Below are positions 30,430 through 38,801 of a stretch of DNA of 64,000 nucleotides, in pieces. Under the pieces are notes generated by a model. It was not told the DNA's origin. It did no database searches and worked only from the letters and a program-made list of their open reading frames with translations. The stretch's first letter is position 1. The number at the start of each line of letters is the position of its first letter. The DNA is from Porphyrobacter sp. GTDB taxonomy: Bacteria; Pseudomonadota; Alphaproteobacteria; Sphingomonadales; Sphingomonadaceae. Both the position numbers and the translations under genes were made by a program. The DNA is taken from positions 1 through 64,000 of the forward strand of contig JAPZUC010000011.1 in assembly GCA_027533455.1 (NCBI GenBank), given 5' to 3'.

Positions 30430-33186
30430 ATGTCGAAGGTTTCGCGCCTGCCGGGCTTGCTGCTGCTGACCACGTCGCTGTGCTGGCCGGCACTCGTCCA
30501 TGCTCAGGTTTTGGACAATCCCGAGAACCCTGAGGTCCAGGTGGCGGAACCTGTCGATACGGCGGAAGACCCCCAGGTTACGGAGCCCGTCGAGACGCCG
30601 GAAGAGTCTTATGTCGAGCCGGACGTTTCGCTCCCCGGCGGCGGGATCATCGTCACCGGGCGGCGCAACCGCAATCCCGAACGTTCTTCGGGCCAGGTGC
30701 TGAGCGTGCTGTCGGAAGCGGACATCGCCCGCACCGGCGAAGGGGACATCGCAGGCGCCCTCGGGCGGGTCAGCGGGCTTTCGCTCGTCGGTGACGGCCG
30801 GGTGTTCGTGCGCGGTCTGGGTGATCGCTACTCGCTGGCATTGCTAAACGGCCTGCCGCTGCCAAGCCCCGAGCCGCTGAGCCGGGTGGTACCACTGAAT
30901 ATCTTCCCGACCAGCGTGATTTCCTCCGGCCTGGTGCAGAAGACCTATTCGGCCAACTTCCCCGGGGAGTTTGGCGGCGGCGTGATCAACCTGACGACCA
31001 AGGCGATCCCGCAAGACGATTTTCTCGAAGTGAGCATCGGGGCAGGTGGCGACACGCTCACCACCTTCCAGAACGGCCTGACCTATTTCGGTTCGCAGCT
31101 GGACACTTTCGGTTTCGACAATGGCAATCGCGATTTCCCCACTGCTCTGCAGGGCCTGATCGCAAGCGGGACCCGCGTCAACGACGCGCCCGCTGCCGTG
31201 CAGCGCGAATTGGTCGGCCAGATCATGCCGACCAACCTTGTCACGCTGCAGAAGAACAACGTGCTGCCGGCCAACTTCTCCGGCAACATCAGCGGCGGCG
31301 CATCCATCGAAGTCGGGGACGGCAATTACCTGGGCCTGATCGCCACAGCGGGGATCACCAACAGCTGGCGCAACCGTTCGGTCGTCAGCCAGCAGTTCGG
31401 TGATGCCGAGGCCGGTCAGATCATTTTCGATTCGAACACCTTCATCACCGACAACAAGGTGCTGATGAACGGGCTCATCGGGCTCGGGCTCGACATCGGC
31501 GAGCACACCATCCGCTGGACCAATCTCTACATCCGCGACACCCTCAAGACCGCTCGTCTTGCCCGCGGGACCGATGCCTTCACCGATGTCACCCGGCCGT
31601 TCGATTTCCAGACCCAGCAGACCGGCTGGTTCGAACGTCAGCTGATGGACACGCAGCTAGTCGCCGAGTTCGAATTCGACAGGTTCGAGATCGACGTGCG
31701 CGGCGGCTATGCCCGCACGGACCGTGAGGCGCCCTACAACGCTATCGTGCCCTATATCCGCACCAACTTCCCCGTCGAAAGCGATCCCTTCGGCGACAAG
31801 TTCGCGGTCGATGTCGGTGCAGTGGTCGGCGGAACCGAGCGGATTCAGGTCGGGTTCGAAGACCTGACCGAGGAGCTATGGTTCGGCGGCCTGGACGCGA
31901 CCTACGAGCTTACCAGCGACCTCTCGCTGACCGCAGGCTATGCCTATTCGGACACCGCCCGCCGCTCGCTGTCCTTCATCATCCGTCCGCTGCTCCAGTC
32001 CAGCGCAGAGCGGAACACGATCCTGCGCGCCGTCGGCCTGCGGCGTCCCGGAGACATCTTCAACGGTTCGACCCTTGCCACCGACGCCAACGGAGTGGGC
32101 TTCTTCAGTGTCACCGCCTCGGACCCGACCCCTTTCCCCGTCTTCGACGCGGCGTTGACGGTGCATGCCGGCTACGGTCTGGTCCGCTATCGTGCGACCG
32201 ACCGGCTGAATATCGAGGGCGGCCTGCGCCTTGAGGACGGAATTCAGACAGCTGCACCCGATGCCGTGTTCGGTGCGGGTTTCCAACCCAACCCCACACG
32301 CATCGCCAACCAGTATCTGCTGCCCTCGGCCACAGTGACCTGGGAGGTGACCGACGATCTGCAATTGCGCCTCGCCGCATCGCAGACAATCGCCCGCCCG
32401 CAATTCCGCGAGCTGGTCGAGCAGACCTATTTCGATCCGGAATCCAACCGCCGCTTCCGCGGCAACCCGTTCCTGATCGACAGTGAACTGATCAACCTCG
32501 AAGCGCGCGCCGAGTATTACCTCGGAGGTCGGCGCAAGGTGAGCCTTGCCGGCTTCTACAAGGAAATCGACAACCCGATCGAAAACTTCCTGATCACCGC
32601 GCCGGGGATCATCGAGAACAGCTTCGCCAATGCGCCAAGCGCCGAACTCTACGGAGCCGAACTCGATTTCGGCTACAGTTTCGATCTTGCGGACTGGGGC
32701 GGCAGCTTCTTTGAGGCCAAGCAGATTCTAGTGCTGCTGAACTACACCTACGCCAAGTCGAGCATCTCGGTTGGACCTGATGATCTGTCGCCCATTCCGG
32801 GGACTCCGACCCAGCTCGCCAGCCAGCTCTTCGATCAGGGAGCGCCGCTGGTGGGTCAGTCAGATCATGTCGCGAACCTCTCGCTGGGGATCGAGGACAA
32901 AGACAAGGTCCAGCAGGCCACGATCCTGCTGAACTATGCGAGCAAGCGCGTTACCGCGCGCGGCGGTGCGCTGCCCGATGTGGTCGAAGACCCGGGCCTT
33001 ACGGTCGATGTTGTGGCGCGCTCTGAAATCAAGCTGGGCAAGCTGCCGCTCGAGCTGAGTCTGGAGGCGCGCAACATCTTTGGGCGCGACAACTTCGAGT
33101 TCCAGCAGATCAACGGCAACCGCGCGGAGATCAACACCTTCGACGTAGGAACGATCTTCTCGATCGGGCTGAAGGCGAGCTTCTGA
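30430..33186 (+). CDS. TonB-dependent outer-membrane receptor
   Basis: A 918-residue receptor. ATG at 30430 gives a signal peptide ending VHAQ (about residue 25), then an acidic repeat-rich stretch with EPVDTAEDPQVTEPVETPEE. TonB-box-like IIVTGRRNRNPE is followed by the plug (VFVRGLGDRYSLALLNGLPLPSPEPLSRVVPLNIFPTSVISSGLVQKTYSANFPGEFGGGVINLTTK, about residues 135-200), then the barrel ending FSIGLKASF. The plug sequence places it in the sphingomonad/caulobacter group with the GLGDRYS signature. It follows the lipoprotein gene and probably shares its promoter with the PHO-like heptamers. The substrate is not known; a phosphorus-containing compound is a reasonable guess. Confidence 0.9.
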   Translation: MSKVSRLPGLLLLTTSLCWPALVHAQVLDNPENPEVQVAEPVDTAEDPQVTEPVETPEESYVEPDVSLPGGGIIVTGRRNRNPERSSGQVLSVLSEADIARTGEGDIAGALGRVSGLSLVGDGRVFVRGLGDRYSLALLNGLPLPSPEPLSRVVPLNIFPTSVISSGLVQKTYSANFPGEFGGGVINLTTKAIPQDDFLEVSIGAGGDTLTTFQNGLTYFGSQLDTFGFDNGNRDFPTALQGLIASGTRVNDAPAAVQRELVGQIMPTNLVTLQKNNVLPANFSGNISGGASIEVGDGNYLGLIATAGITNSWRNRSVVSQQFGDAEAGQIIFDSNTFITDNKVLMNGLIGLGLDIGEHTIRWTNLYIRDTLKTARLARGTDAFTDVTRPFDFQTQQTGWFERQLMDTQLVAEFEFDRFEIDVRGGYARTDREAPYNAIVPYIRTNFPVESDPFGDKFAVDVGAVVGGTERIQVGFEDLTEELWFGGLDATYELTSDLSLTAGYAYSDTARRSLSFIIRPLLQSSAERNTILRAVGLRRPGDIFNGSTLATDANGVGFFSVTASDPTPFPVFDAALTVHAGYGLVRYRATDRLNIEGGLRLEDGIQTAAPDAVFGAGFQPNPTRIANQYLLPSATVTWEVTDDLQLRLAASQTIARPQFRELVEQTYFDPESNRRFRGNPFLIDSELINLEARAEYYLGGRRKVSLAGFYKEIDNPIENFLITAPGIIENSFANAPSAELYGAELDFGYSFDLADWGGSFFEAKQILVLLNYTYAKSSISVGPDDLSPIPGTPTQLASQLFDQGAPLVGQSDHVANLSLGIEDKDKVQQATILLNYASKRVTARGGALPDVVEDPGLTVDVVARSEIKLGKLPLELSLEARNIFGRDNFEFQQINGNRAEINTFDVGTIFSIGLKASF

Positions 33187-33207
33187 GGTTTGGTTTTTCT
33201 GAGGTTT

Positions 33208-33306
33208 CGCTCGCCCGTCCGGGCGAGCGTCCTCGGCGCAATTCCCTCCGCTTCGCTGCGGGGCGCTTGCGGGCGAGCGGTCGCGCTTACGGACCCTGCG
33301 GGTCCG
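33208..33306. repeat. Palindrome cluster downstream of TonB receptor; possible terminator
   Basis: CGCTCGCCCG/CGGGCGAGCG at 33208-33229 forms a strong hairpin 22 bases after the stop. CGGACCC/GGGTCCG at 33290-33306 is a second perfect dyad, with a partial CCGC/GCGG between. Same style as the dyads after grxD (1142-1235). Confidence 0.6.
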
Positions 33307-33353
33307 ATCCGGCGCTCGCCTGACGGGAAAGGAGGTTCTTCTCCTCCCTCACC

Positions 33354-34028
33354 TCACCCCAAGTCGAAGACATATCCAAGCGAGCGCACCGTGCGCAGCG
33401 GGTTGCCACCGCCCGCGGCTTTGATCGCGCGGCGCAGGCGGCCGATCCACACGTCCACCGTGCGCTCGTCGATTGCCGGTTCGCGCTTGCCGAGGCCCGC
33501 GATCAGATCCTCGCGAGTCAGCACCCGGTTGGGGTTTTCGGCGAGGAAACGCAGCAGGCGGAATTCGTTGGGGCGCAACACGATCGGCGTCTCGTTCCAG
33601 CGTGCCTGAAGCGAACTCATATCGATAGTGAGCGCGCCCAGTTCATAGCGCCGCGTGGCCTGACGCTCGCTGGTGCGCGATTGCAGCGCCAGCACCCGGT
33701 CGAGCACCGCCGTGCGGGTGAGCGGTCCGACCACATAGTCATCCGCCCCGGCCCTGAGCGCGCGGCGGCGATCCTCGGGGTTGTCCTCTTCCAGCACCAT
33801 CGTGACATGCGCATCAATCGTGCGCGGATCGGCGCGCAAGCGGCGGCACAGTTCCAGTCCGGCCAGTTCGGGCATCACCCAGTCGACAAAGGCCCACATC
33901 GGCCCCTCGACCAGCCGCTTCGGCCCTTCAGGCCCCATCTGGTCGAAGGTGAAACGCCGCTGATCGTGAACGAAATCCTCAAGGCTTTCGCCAAGGTCGC
34001 TCGTCAGGAAGATGTTGATGACGTCCAT
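33354..34028 (-). CDS. OmpR/PhoB-family response regulator with atypical receiver
   Basis: A 224-residue regulator. The receiver (about 1-120) keeps a candidate phospho-acceptor Asp49 in AFVDWVMPELAGLELC. However, the usual acidic pair near residue 10 is only LTSD, the switch Thr region reads TMVLEED, and the invariant Lys of the KPF motif is replaced (ADDYVVGPLTR). The DNA-binding winged helix (about 128-224) is normal: VLRPNEFRLLRFLAENPNRVLTREDLI, then DERTVDVWIGRLRRAIKAAG and RTVRSLGYVF, the PhoB-like form. No histidine kinase gene is adjacent. An 11-bp-periodic PHO-like sequence lies 33 bp before its ATG. It may be a phosphorylation-independent regulator of PHO-type sites, but that is inference. 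Confidence 0.85.
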   Translation of the reverse strand: MDVINIFLTSDLGESLEDFVHDQRRFTFDQMGPEGPKRLVEGPMWAFVDWVMPELAGLELCRRLRADPRTIDAHVTMVLEEDNPEDRRRALRAGADDYVVGPLTRTAVLDRVLALQSRTSERQATRRYELGALTIDMSSLQARWNETPIVLRPNEFRLLRFLAENPNRVLTREDLIAGLGKREPAIDERTVDVWIGRLRRAIKAAGGGNPLRTVRSLGYVFDLG

Positions 34029-34060
34029 TGTGCTGAATGCCCCGCGTTTCCCACCGGCGT

Positions 34061-34089
34061 GGCACAGGCTTGTGACGCGATTGTGACTG
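34061..34089 (-). promoter_or_regulatory. PHO-like triple repeat upstream of the response regulator
   Basis: On the minus strand CAGTCAC, GCGTCAC and CTGTGCC occur with exact 11-bp spacing (34089-34083, 34078-34072, 34067-34061), running toward the regulator's ATG 33 bases on. Each differs from CTGTCAY at one or two positions. This would fit autoregulation. Confidence 0.5.
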
Positions 34090-34125
34090 GATTTCAGTTG
34101 TGTGTCACATTGCGGTCGGATTCAC

Positions 34126-35148
34126 TCACGCGATGACGCTTACCTTGTCCATCATCGGCATCGGCATCCCCATACCGGTCGGGAACTTGGCGCGGTAGGG
34201 CGCTTCGAGCGGCGCAATTTCCTCGGGCGTCAGTGTGATGTCGAGCGCCTTGACGGCATCGGCAATATGCTCGGGCCGGGTCGCGCCGATGATCGGGGCG
34301 GTGACTTCAGGCTTGGCGAAGTGCCAGGCGAGGCCAATGGTCGCCATCGCTGCGCCGCGCTTTGCAGCGAGCGCCTGCACCGCGCTCACCACTGCCCGGT
34401 CGGCCTCGTCCTCGGACTTGTAGAGCGCCTTGCCGACCCCGTCGGTTTCGCTGCGGACAGTGCTTTCGCCCCACGGACGGGTGAGGCGTCCGCGCGCGAG
34501 CGGGCTCCACGGGATCACACCGACGCCCTGATCAGCGCACAATGGGAGCATCTCGCGCTCCTCCTCGCGGTAGAGCAAATTGAGCTGGTTCTGCATGGAA
34601 ATGAACCGCGTCCAGCCATTGGCCCGCGCCGTCTCCTGCGCCTTGGCAAACTGCCACGCGTACATTGAGGACGCGCCGATATAGCGCGCCTTGCCCGCCT
34701 TCACGATGTCGTGCAGGGCCTCCATCGTTTCCTCGATCGGGGTCACATCGTCCCAGCGGTGGATCTGGAACAGGTCGACATGATCCATGCCGAGCCGCGC
34801 AAGACTGTCATCGATTGCTGCGAACAGCGCCTTGCGCGACAGCCCGCCGCAATTGGGCGCGTTGCGCCACACGCCGAAGGCCTTGGTGGCGACCACGATC
34901 TCGTCGCGGCGAGCCATTTCCTTGAGGAGCTTGCCGGTGATCTCCTCCGAGGTGCCGCCCGAGTAAATGTTGGCGGTGTCGAAGAAGTTGATCCCCGCCT
35001 CCAGCGCCTCGCGGAAAAACGGTCGCGCGGCCTCTTCGTTCAGCAGCCAGTCGCCGTGCCAGCCCTTGGAAGTATCACCATAGCTCATGCAGCCGAGGCA
35101 CAGGCGCGAAACGGTAAGGCCGGAGCGGCCGAGACGGGTGAATTGCAT
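34126..35148 (-). CDS. Aldo/keto reductase
   Basis: A 340-residue NADPH-dependent AKR of the YajO/potassium-channel-beta-like type. The TIM-barrel catalytic set is visible: Asp and Tyr in FFDTANIYSGGTSEE (about residues 54-68), Lys in VVATKAFG (about 90) and His in LFQIHRWDD (about 125). NADPH-binding IPWSPLARGRLTRPW and the C-terminal IIGATRPEHI follow. It reduces aldehydes or ketones in the cytosol; substrate unknown. It is the last of three minus-strand genes (acyl-CoA dehydrogenase, SDR, AKR) with 12-13 bp gaps, so probably one operon for a small lipid or ketone pathway. Confidence 0.92.
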   Translation of the reverse strand: MQFTRLGRSGLTVSRLCLGCMSYGDTSKGWHGDWLLNEEAARPFFREALEAGINFFDTANIYSGGTSEEITGKLLKEMARRDEIVVATKAFGVWRNAPNCGGLSRKALFAAIDDSLARLGMDHVDLFQIHRWDDVTPIEETMEALHDIVKAGKARYIGASSMYAWQFAKAQETARANGWTRFISMQNQLNLLYREEEREMLPLCADQGVGVIPWSPLARGRLTRPWGESTVRSETDGVGKALYKSEDEADRAVVSAVQALAAKRGAAMATIGLAWHFAKPEVTAPIIGATRPEHIADAVKALDITLTPEEIAPLEAPYRAKFPTGMGMPMPMMDKVSVIA

Positions 35149-35160
35149 CGCGGTTCTTCT

Positions 35161-35901
35161 TCAGGAGAGGGTGAGGCCGCCGTCGACCACCAGCGTCTGG
35201 CCGGTGATGTAGGCGGAGAGCGGCGAGGCGAGGAACAGCGCCGCGCCCGCCATATCCTCGGGCGTGCCCATGCGGCGCAGGGGGATGGATCTCAGGCTCG
35301 CTTCGAGGCGCTCGGGGTGATCGGTGGTGACGCTAGTAAGCTTGGTCGGCACCAGCCCCGGCGCGATGCCGTTGACCCGGATGCCATCGCGCGCCCAGGC
35401 CTCGCCCAGCGTCTTGGTGAGGCTCGCCGCGCCTGCCTTGGATGCGGCATAGGCGGGCGTGCCGATGGTCGATTTGAACGCGGCGACAGAGGAGACGATG
35501 ATGATCGCGCCCTTGCTTGCCGCAAGCGCGGGGTGGAAGGCGCGCGCGGCGTCCATCACCGAATTGAGGTTGATGTCGACCACCGCGTCCCACCCCTCAC
35601 GGGTGAACTCCTGCCGCCCGTAGCGGACCGTGCCTTGGGAGAGGACGAGGACATCGAGCGGGCCGAGGCCACCCGCCAGCCGGTCAGCAGCGTCGCGATC
35701 GGTCAGATCAATCTGGCGGTAGTCGAGGCCGGTGAAATCGCTGTCCTCCGCCTCAAGGTAATCGCCGAAATCAGGCCGGGTGCCAGTGACAGTGACCTGC
35801 GCCCCGCGATGGCGGAAACCGTGGGCGATGCCGTTCCCGATACCGCTCGACCCGCCGATGACGAGCACATGCTTTCCGGTGAAGTCGAGCGGTTCGGTCA
35901 T
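35161..35901 (-). CDS. Short-chain dehydrogenase/reductase
   Basis: A 246-residue classical SDR. Cofactor motif LVIGGSSGIGNGIAHGF (about residues 14-30), the segment VLSQGTVRYG in place of the usual NNAG, catalytic Ser in IIIVSSVAAF (about 140), YAASKAG (about 153-159) and the C-terminal ITGQTLVVDGGLTLS. The motif order indicates an active oxidoreductase on a hydroxy or keto group. It is 12 bp after the AKR in map order and 13 bp from the acyl-CoA dehydrogenase, consistent with an operon. Substrate not recognisable. Confidence 0.93.
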   Translation of the reverse strand: MTEPLDFTGKHVLVIGGSSGIGNGIAHGFRHRGAQVTVTGTRPDFGDYLEAEDSDFTGLDYRQIDLTDRDAADRLAGGLGPLDVLVLSQGTVRYGRQEFTREGWDAVVDINLNSVMDAARAFHPALAASKGAIIIVSSVAAFKSTIGTPAYAASKAGAASLTKTLGEAWARDGIRVNGIAPGLVPTKLTSVTTDHPERLEASLRSIPLRRMGTPEDMAGAALFLASPLSAYITGQTLVVDGGLTLS

Positions 35902-35914
35902 GTCAGATGCTTCC

Positions 35915-37057
35915 TCAGATCGAGCGCGAGATCACTTCCTTCATGATCTCGTTCGTGCCGCCGAAAATGCGGGTGACACGCGCGTCGCGCCACAGGCGGG
36001 CGATGGCGTATTCGTTCATGTAACCCGCCCCGCCGTGGAGTTGCAGCGACGCATCGCACAGCTCCCATTGGAGGTCTGTGTGCCACAGCTTGGCCGCGGA
36101 GGCCTCGGAGGTGGTGAGTTCGCCGGCGAGGTGCTTGCGGATCGCCCAGTCGAGGTGCGCCCAGCCCACTTGCAGCTTGGCCTTCAAGTCCGCGAGCGTG
36201 AACTTGGTGTTCTGGAACTCGAACACGGTCTTGCCGAAGGCCTTGCGGTCCTTGGTGAACTTGACCGCTTCGTCAAACGCCCGCTGCGCCGCGGCCTGCG
36301 CGCCGACCGCAATGCCGAGGCGTTCCTGCGGCAGCTCCTCCATCAGGTGCACGAAGCCCATGCCTTCCGCGCCGAGGATGTTGGTCATCGGCACGCGGCA
36401 ATCGTTGAAGAACAGTTCCGAAGTGTCAGCGGCGTGCTGACCGATCTTGTCGAGATTGCGCCCCCGCTCGAACCCGGGGGTGTCGGCGTCGACCAGAACG
36501 AGGCTGATGCCCTTGGAGCCCAGTTCGGGATCGGTCTTGGCGACCACGATCACGCAATCGGCGTTCTGGCCATTGGTGATGTAGGTTTTCGAGCCATTGA
36601 TGACGAGGTGGTTGCCGTCCTTCTTAGCCGTGGTGCGGATGCCCTGAAGGTCGGAGCCTGCGCCCGGTTCGGTCATGGCGATCGCGGTGATGATGTCGCC
36701 GCTGACCATGCCGGGCAGGTACTTGGCGCGCTGCTCGGGGTTGCCGAGCCGCTCGAAATAGTTCGCCGTAATGTCGTTCTGGAGCGTGAAACCGGCGGAG
36801 GATCCGAGGTAGGACAGTTCCTCGGTCAGCACGCAGTTGAAGCCGAAATCGAGGCCGAGCCCGCCGTTTTCTTCCTTTACCGTCATGCACAACATCCCGG
36901 CGTCGCCCATCTTTTTCCACACATCGCGCGGCACGATGCCGTTGGCCTCATGCTCGTCCATGTGCGGGGTGAGGTGTTCGGCGAAGACCTTGCGGACGGT
37001 GTCGCGGAAGGCCTCGTGGTCTTCATTATAGGCGGTGCGATAGGAGGTCGCGAGCAT
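35915..37057 (-). CDS. Acyl-CoA dehydrogenase
   Basis: A 380-residue flavin enzyme that introduces a 2,3-double bond in an acyl-CoA. The start at the ATG at 37057 (MLATSYRTAYNEDHEAFRDTVRKV) is standard; the track's 414-aa version adds an unlikely leader. Visible motifs are AITEPGAGSDLQGI-type (IAMTEPGAGSDLQGI, about residues 125-140), the Thr/Ser substrate loop NGSKTYITNGQ, and the C-terminal LHGGAGYMNEYAIARLWRDARVTRIFGGTNEIMKEVI. The usual catalytic Glu of YEGT is FGGT here, as in long-chain-type members that place the base elsewhere. First gene of the ACAD-SDR-AKR operon. Confidence 0.94.
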   Translation of the reverse strand: MLATSYRTAYNEDHEAFRDTVRKVFAEHLTPHMDEHEANGIVPRDVWKKMGDAGMLCMTVKEENGGLGLDFGFNCVLTEELSYLGSSAGFTLQNDITANYFERLGNPEQRAKYLPGMVSGDIITAIAMTEPGAGSDLQGIRTTAKKDGNHLVINGSKTYITNGQNADCVIVVAKTDPELGSKGISLVLVDADTPGFERGRNLDKIGQHAADTSELFFNDCRVPMTNILGAEGMGFVHLMEELPQERLGIAVGAQAAAQRAFDEAVKFTKDRKAFGKTVFEFQNTKFTLADLKAKLQVGWAHLDWAIRKHLAGELTTSEASAAKLWHTDLQWELCDASLQLHGGAGYMNEYAIARLWRDARVTRIFGGTNEIMKEVISRSI

Positions 37058-37266
37058 GGGGGGTTCTCTCCGGGCAGATGGGTTTTGATTTGCCATGAGT
37101 GAACAGCGCGGGGGCGCGGGGGTCAAGGGTGAAAAGTGGGGGTGGAGGGACGGGGTCATAAGTATCGCGACACGGCCTGGAAGCGTCTTGCGGCCCCACC
37201 CTTTGCTATGCGATCAACTTCTTCGGAGGGTTCGCGACGATTGAAGCTGACGATGGCGAGCATCCG

Positions 37267-37602
37267 GTGCCCGAGCTATGGCGTGGCAAGTTCAGCGAGA
37301 TCGCTGCTGGATTGGCAATCGGGGACTATCAACTGGAAACTTCGCCCATCGATGGCTTGGAACCGATCGATGCCATCACCGCCGCTAGCATAGCGGAGAA
37401 CGTGGTGGCGTATGGCGATCGGTTGACTGCGCTTTCGGACGCCACATGGAGCAGGTCCGTCTGTCGCTGGATGGGGGACTATTGGCAAGTACTTGTGGAC
37501 CTATCGACAACAAGTGAGCAGGCCAGCGATCTCACCCTTCATGCAAAGGTCTTCGACGCGGACTGTTCGAGGTTTGGTATCGTCTCGGTTCACGTACCGT
37601 GA
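37267..37602 (+). CDS. Small uncharacterised protein (DUF7668-like)
   Basis: A 111-residue protein from a GTG start (MPELWRGKFSEIAAGLAIGDYQLE), preceded by GATGGCGAG. The frame stays open upstream for about 60 codons with no ATG. The protein is well formed: TAASIAENVVAYGDRLTALSDATWSRSVCRWMGDYWQVLVDLSTTSEQASDL, and a VSVHVP end, which matches a small family I recall as DUF7668, found next to stress or immunity-like genes. Function unknown. It is isolated between two minus-strand operons, and a pair of hairpin repeats follows immediately. Confidence 0.65.
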   Translation: MPELWRGKFSEIAAGLAIGDYQLETSPIDGLEPIDAITAASIAENVVAYGDRLTALSDATWSRSVCRWMGDYWQVLVDLSTTSEQASDLTLHAKVFDADCSRFGIVSVHVP

Positions 37603-37632
37603 GCGCAAACCCACGCCGCAAATGCGCAATTA

Positions 37633-37716
37633 CCGTCATCCCAGCGAAAGCTGGGACCTAGTGCGGCAAGCGCTGCACCTAGAGGCTCTAGCCCCCAGCT
37701 TGCGCTGGGGTGACGG
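37633..37716. repeat. Dispersed hairpin repeat element 1
   Basis: The outer arms 37633-37655 (CCGTCATCCCAGCGAAAGCT...) and 37692-37716 are inverted copies with about two mismatches. An inner dyad GTGCGGC/GCTGCAC lies at 37661-37677. It looks like a non-autonomous REP/MITE-like element of the sphingomonad CATCCCAGC type. Confidence 0.65.
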
Positions 37717-37738
37717 GGAGGGTTGACGCGGTAATCTC

Positions 37739-37827
37739 TCGTCTTCCCGGGCTTGACCCGGGATCCCGCTTCTTCTGAGCGGCAGAGCGAAAGGCAGCGG
37801 GGCCCCGGATCAAGTTCGGGGAGACGA
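37739..37827. repeat. Dispersed hairpin repeat element 2
   Basis: Arms 37739-37770 (TCGTCTTCCCGGGCTTGACC...) and 37796-37827 are imperfect inverted copies of about 32 bases. It is adjacent to element 1 in the gap between the small protein gene and fpr; together they fill most of the 238-bp gap. Confidence 0.65.
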
Positions 37828-37840
37828 TTAGGCTAAAGCC

Positions 37841-38656
37841 TTACCCCACAAACGCCCGTTCGATCACGAACTGGCCGGGCTTGTTATTCGCGCCTTCTTC
37901 AAAGCCGCGGCGTTCCAGATCGGCGGCGTGGTCCTTGATCATTGCCATCGAGCCACACAGCATCACGCGGTCCTCGTCCGGCACGAAGCGCTGCGGGCCC
38001 TTGGACTGTTCGAACAGGCGGCCATCGTCGATCAGCGCCTGGATGCGGCCCTGCGTGCGGAAGGGCTCGCGGGTCACGGTGGGGACGTAGATCATCTTCG
38101 CGCGGTCTTCGTCCTCGAGCAGCGGGTCACCTTCGAGCTTGCTTTCCAGCAACTCGCGGTAGGCCAGCTCGTTCACGTTGCGCACCGAGTGGACGACAAT
38201 CACCTCCTCGAACATCCCGTAGACCTCGGGATCGCGCACGAGGCTCATGAACGGCGCAAGGCCGGTGCCGGTCGACAGCATAAACAGCCGCTTGCCCGGC
38301 AGCAGCGCGTCGGTCACCAGCGTGCCGGTCGGCTTCTTGCCGAGGTAGATCGGATCACCGACCTGAATGTGCTGGAGCCGCGAGGTCAGCGGGCCGTCCT
38401 GCACCTTGATCGAGAGGAACTCCAGTTCCTCCTCATAGGAAGGCGAGGCGACCGAGTAGGCGCGCAGCAGCGGCTTGCCGTTGTCGCCCGGCAGCCCGAT
38501 CATCACGAACTCGCCCGAACGGAAGCGGAAGCTTGCCGGACGCGTCATCTTGAGCGTGAACAGCCCTTCGCACCAGTGGTGGACATAGGTGATGGTCTCG
38601 ACAGAGAGCGCCGCGCTTTCGGTGAACTGGTCGCGGGTCAGAGCGGTTTGGGTCAA
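37841..38656 (-). CDS. fpr: Ferredoxin-NADP+ reductase
   Basis: A 271-residue FNR of the bacterial subclass I type when started at the TTG at 38656 (TQTALTRDQFTESAALSVETITYVHHW), which has GAGG six bases upstream. The track's ATG start adds about 24 unlikely residues. FAD motif RAYSVASPSYEEELEFLSIK (about residues 65-84), pyrophosphate loop GTLVTDALLPGKRLFMLSTGTGLAPFMSLVRD (NADP-binding, about 110-140), CGSMAMIKD, and the diagnostic C-terminal aromatic end FVIERAFVG. It transfers electrons between NADPH and ferredoxin or flavodoxin and supports oxidative-stress defence or iron release. Located next to an iron transport locus. Confidence 0.9.
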   Translation of the reverse strand: MTQTALTRDQFTESAALSVETITYVHHWCEGLFTLKMTRPASFRFRSGEFVMIGLPGDNGKPLLRAYSVASPSYEEELEFLSIKVQDGPLTSRLQHIQVGDPIYLGKKPTGTLVTDALLPGKRLFMLSTGTGLAPFMSLVRDPEVYGMFEEVIVVHSVRNVNELAYRELLESKLEGDPLLEDEDRAKMIYVPTVTREPFRTQGRIQALIDDGRLFEQSKGPQRFVPDEDRVMLCGSMAMIKDHAADLERRGFEEGANNKPGQFVIERAFVG

Positions 38657-38801
38657 GACGAGCCTCGGATGCAATGATGGGGCCGCCCAAATGGGGCAGC
38701 GGAATGGGCGCGCAAATGGACTAGGCAAGCGCCCGCTTCAAGACAGATTAGCGATAGGGCGTGAAAGCGGGCCTTGATCAGGTGGAAATCCGGCTGATCG
38801 C

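Noticed and set aside
37136-37393. 85-aa plus ORF overlapping the small DUF7668-like gene
   Set aside because: A frame shadow; the overlapping frame from 37267 encodes the plausible protein.
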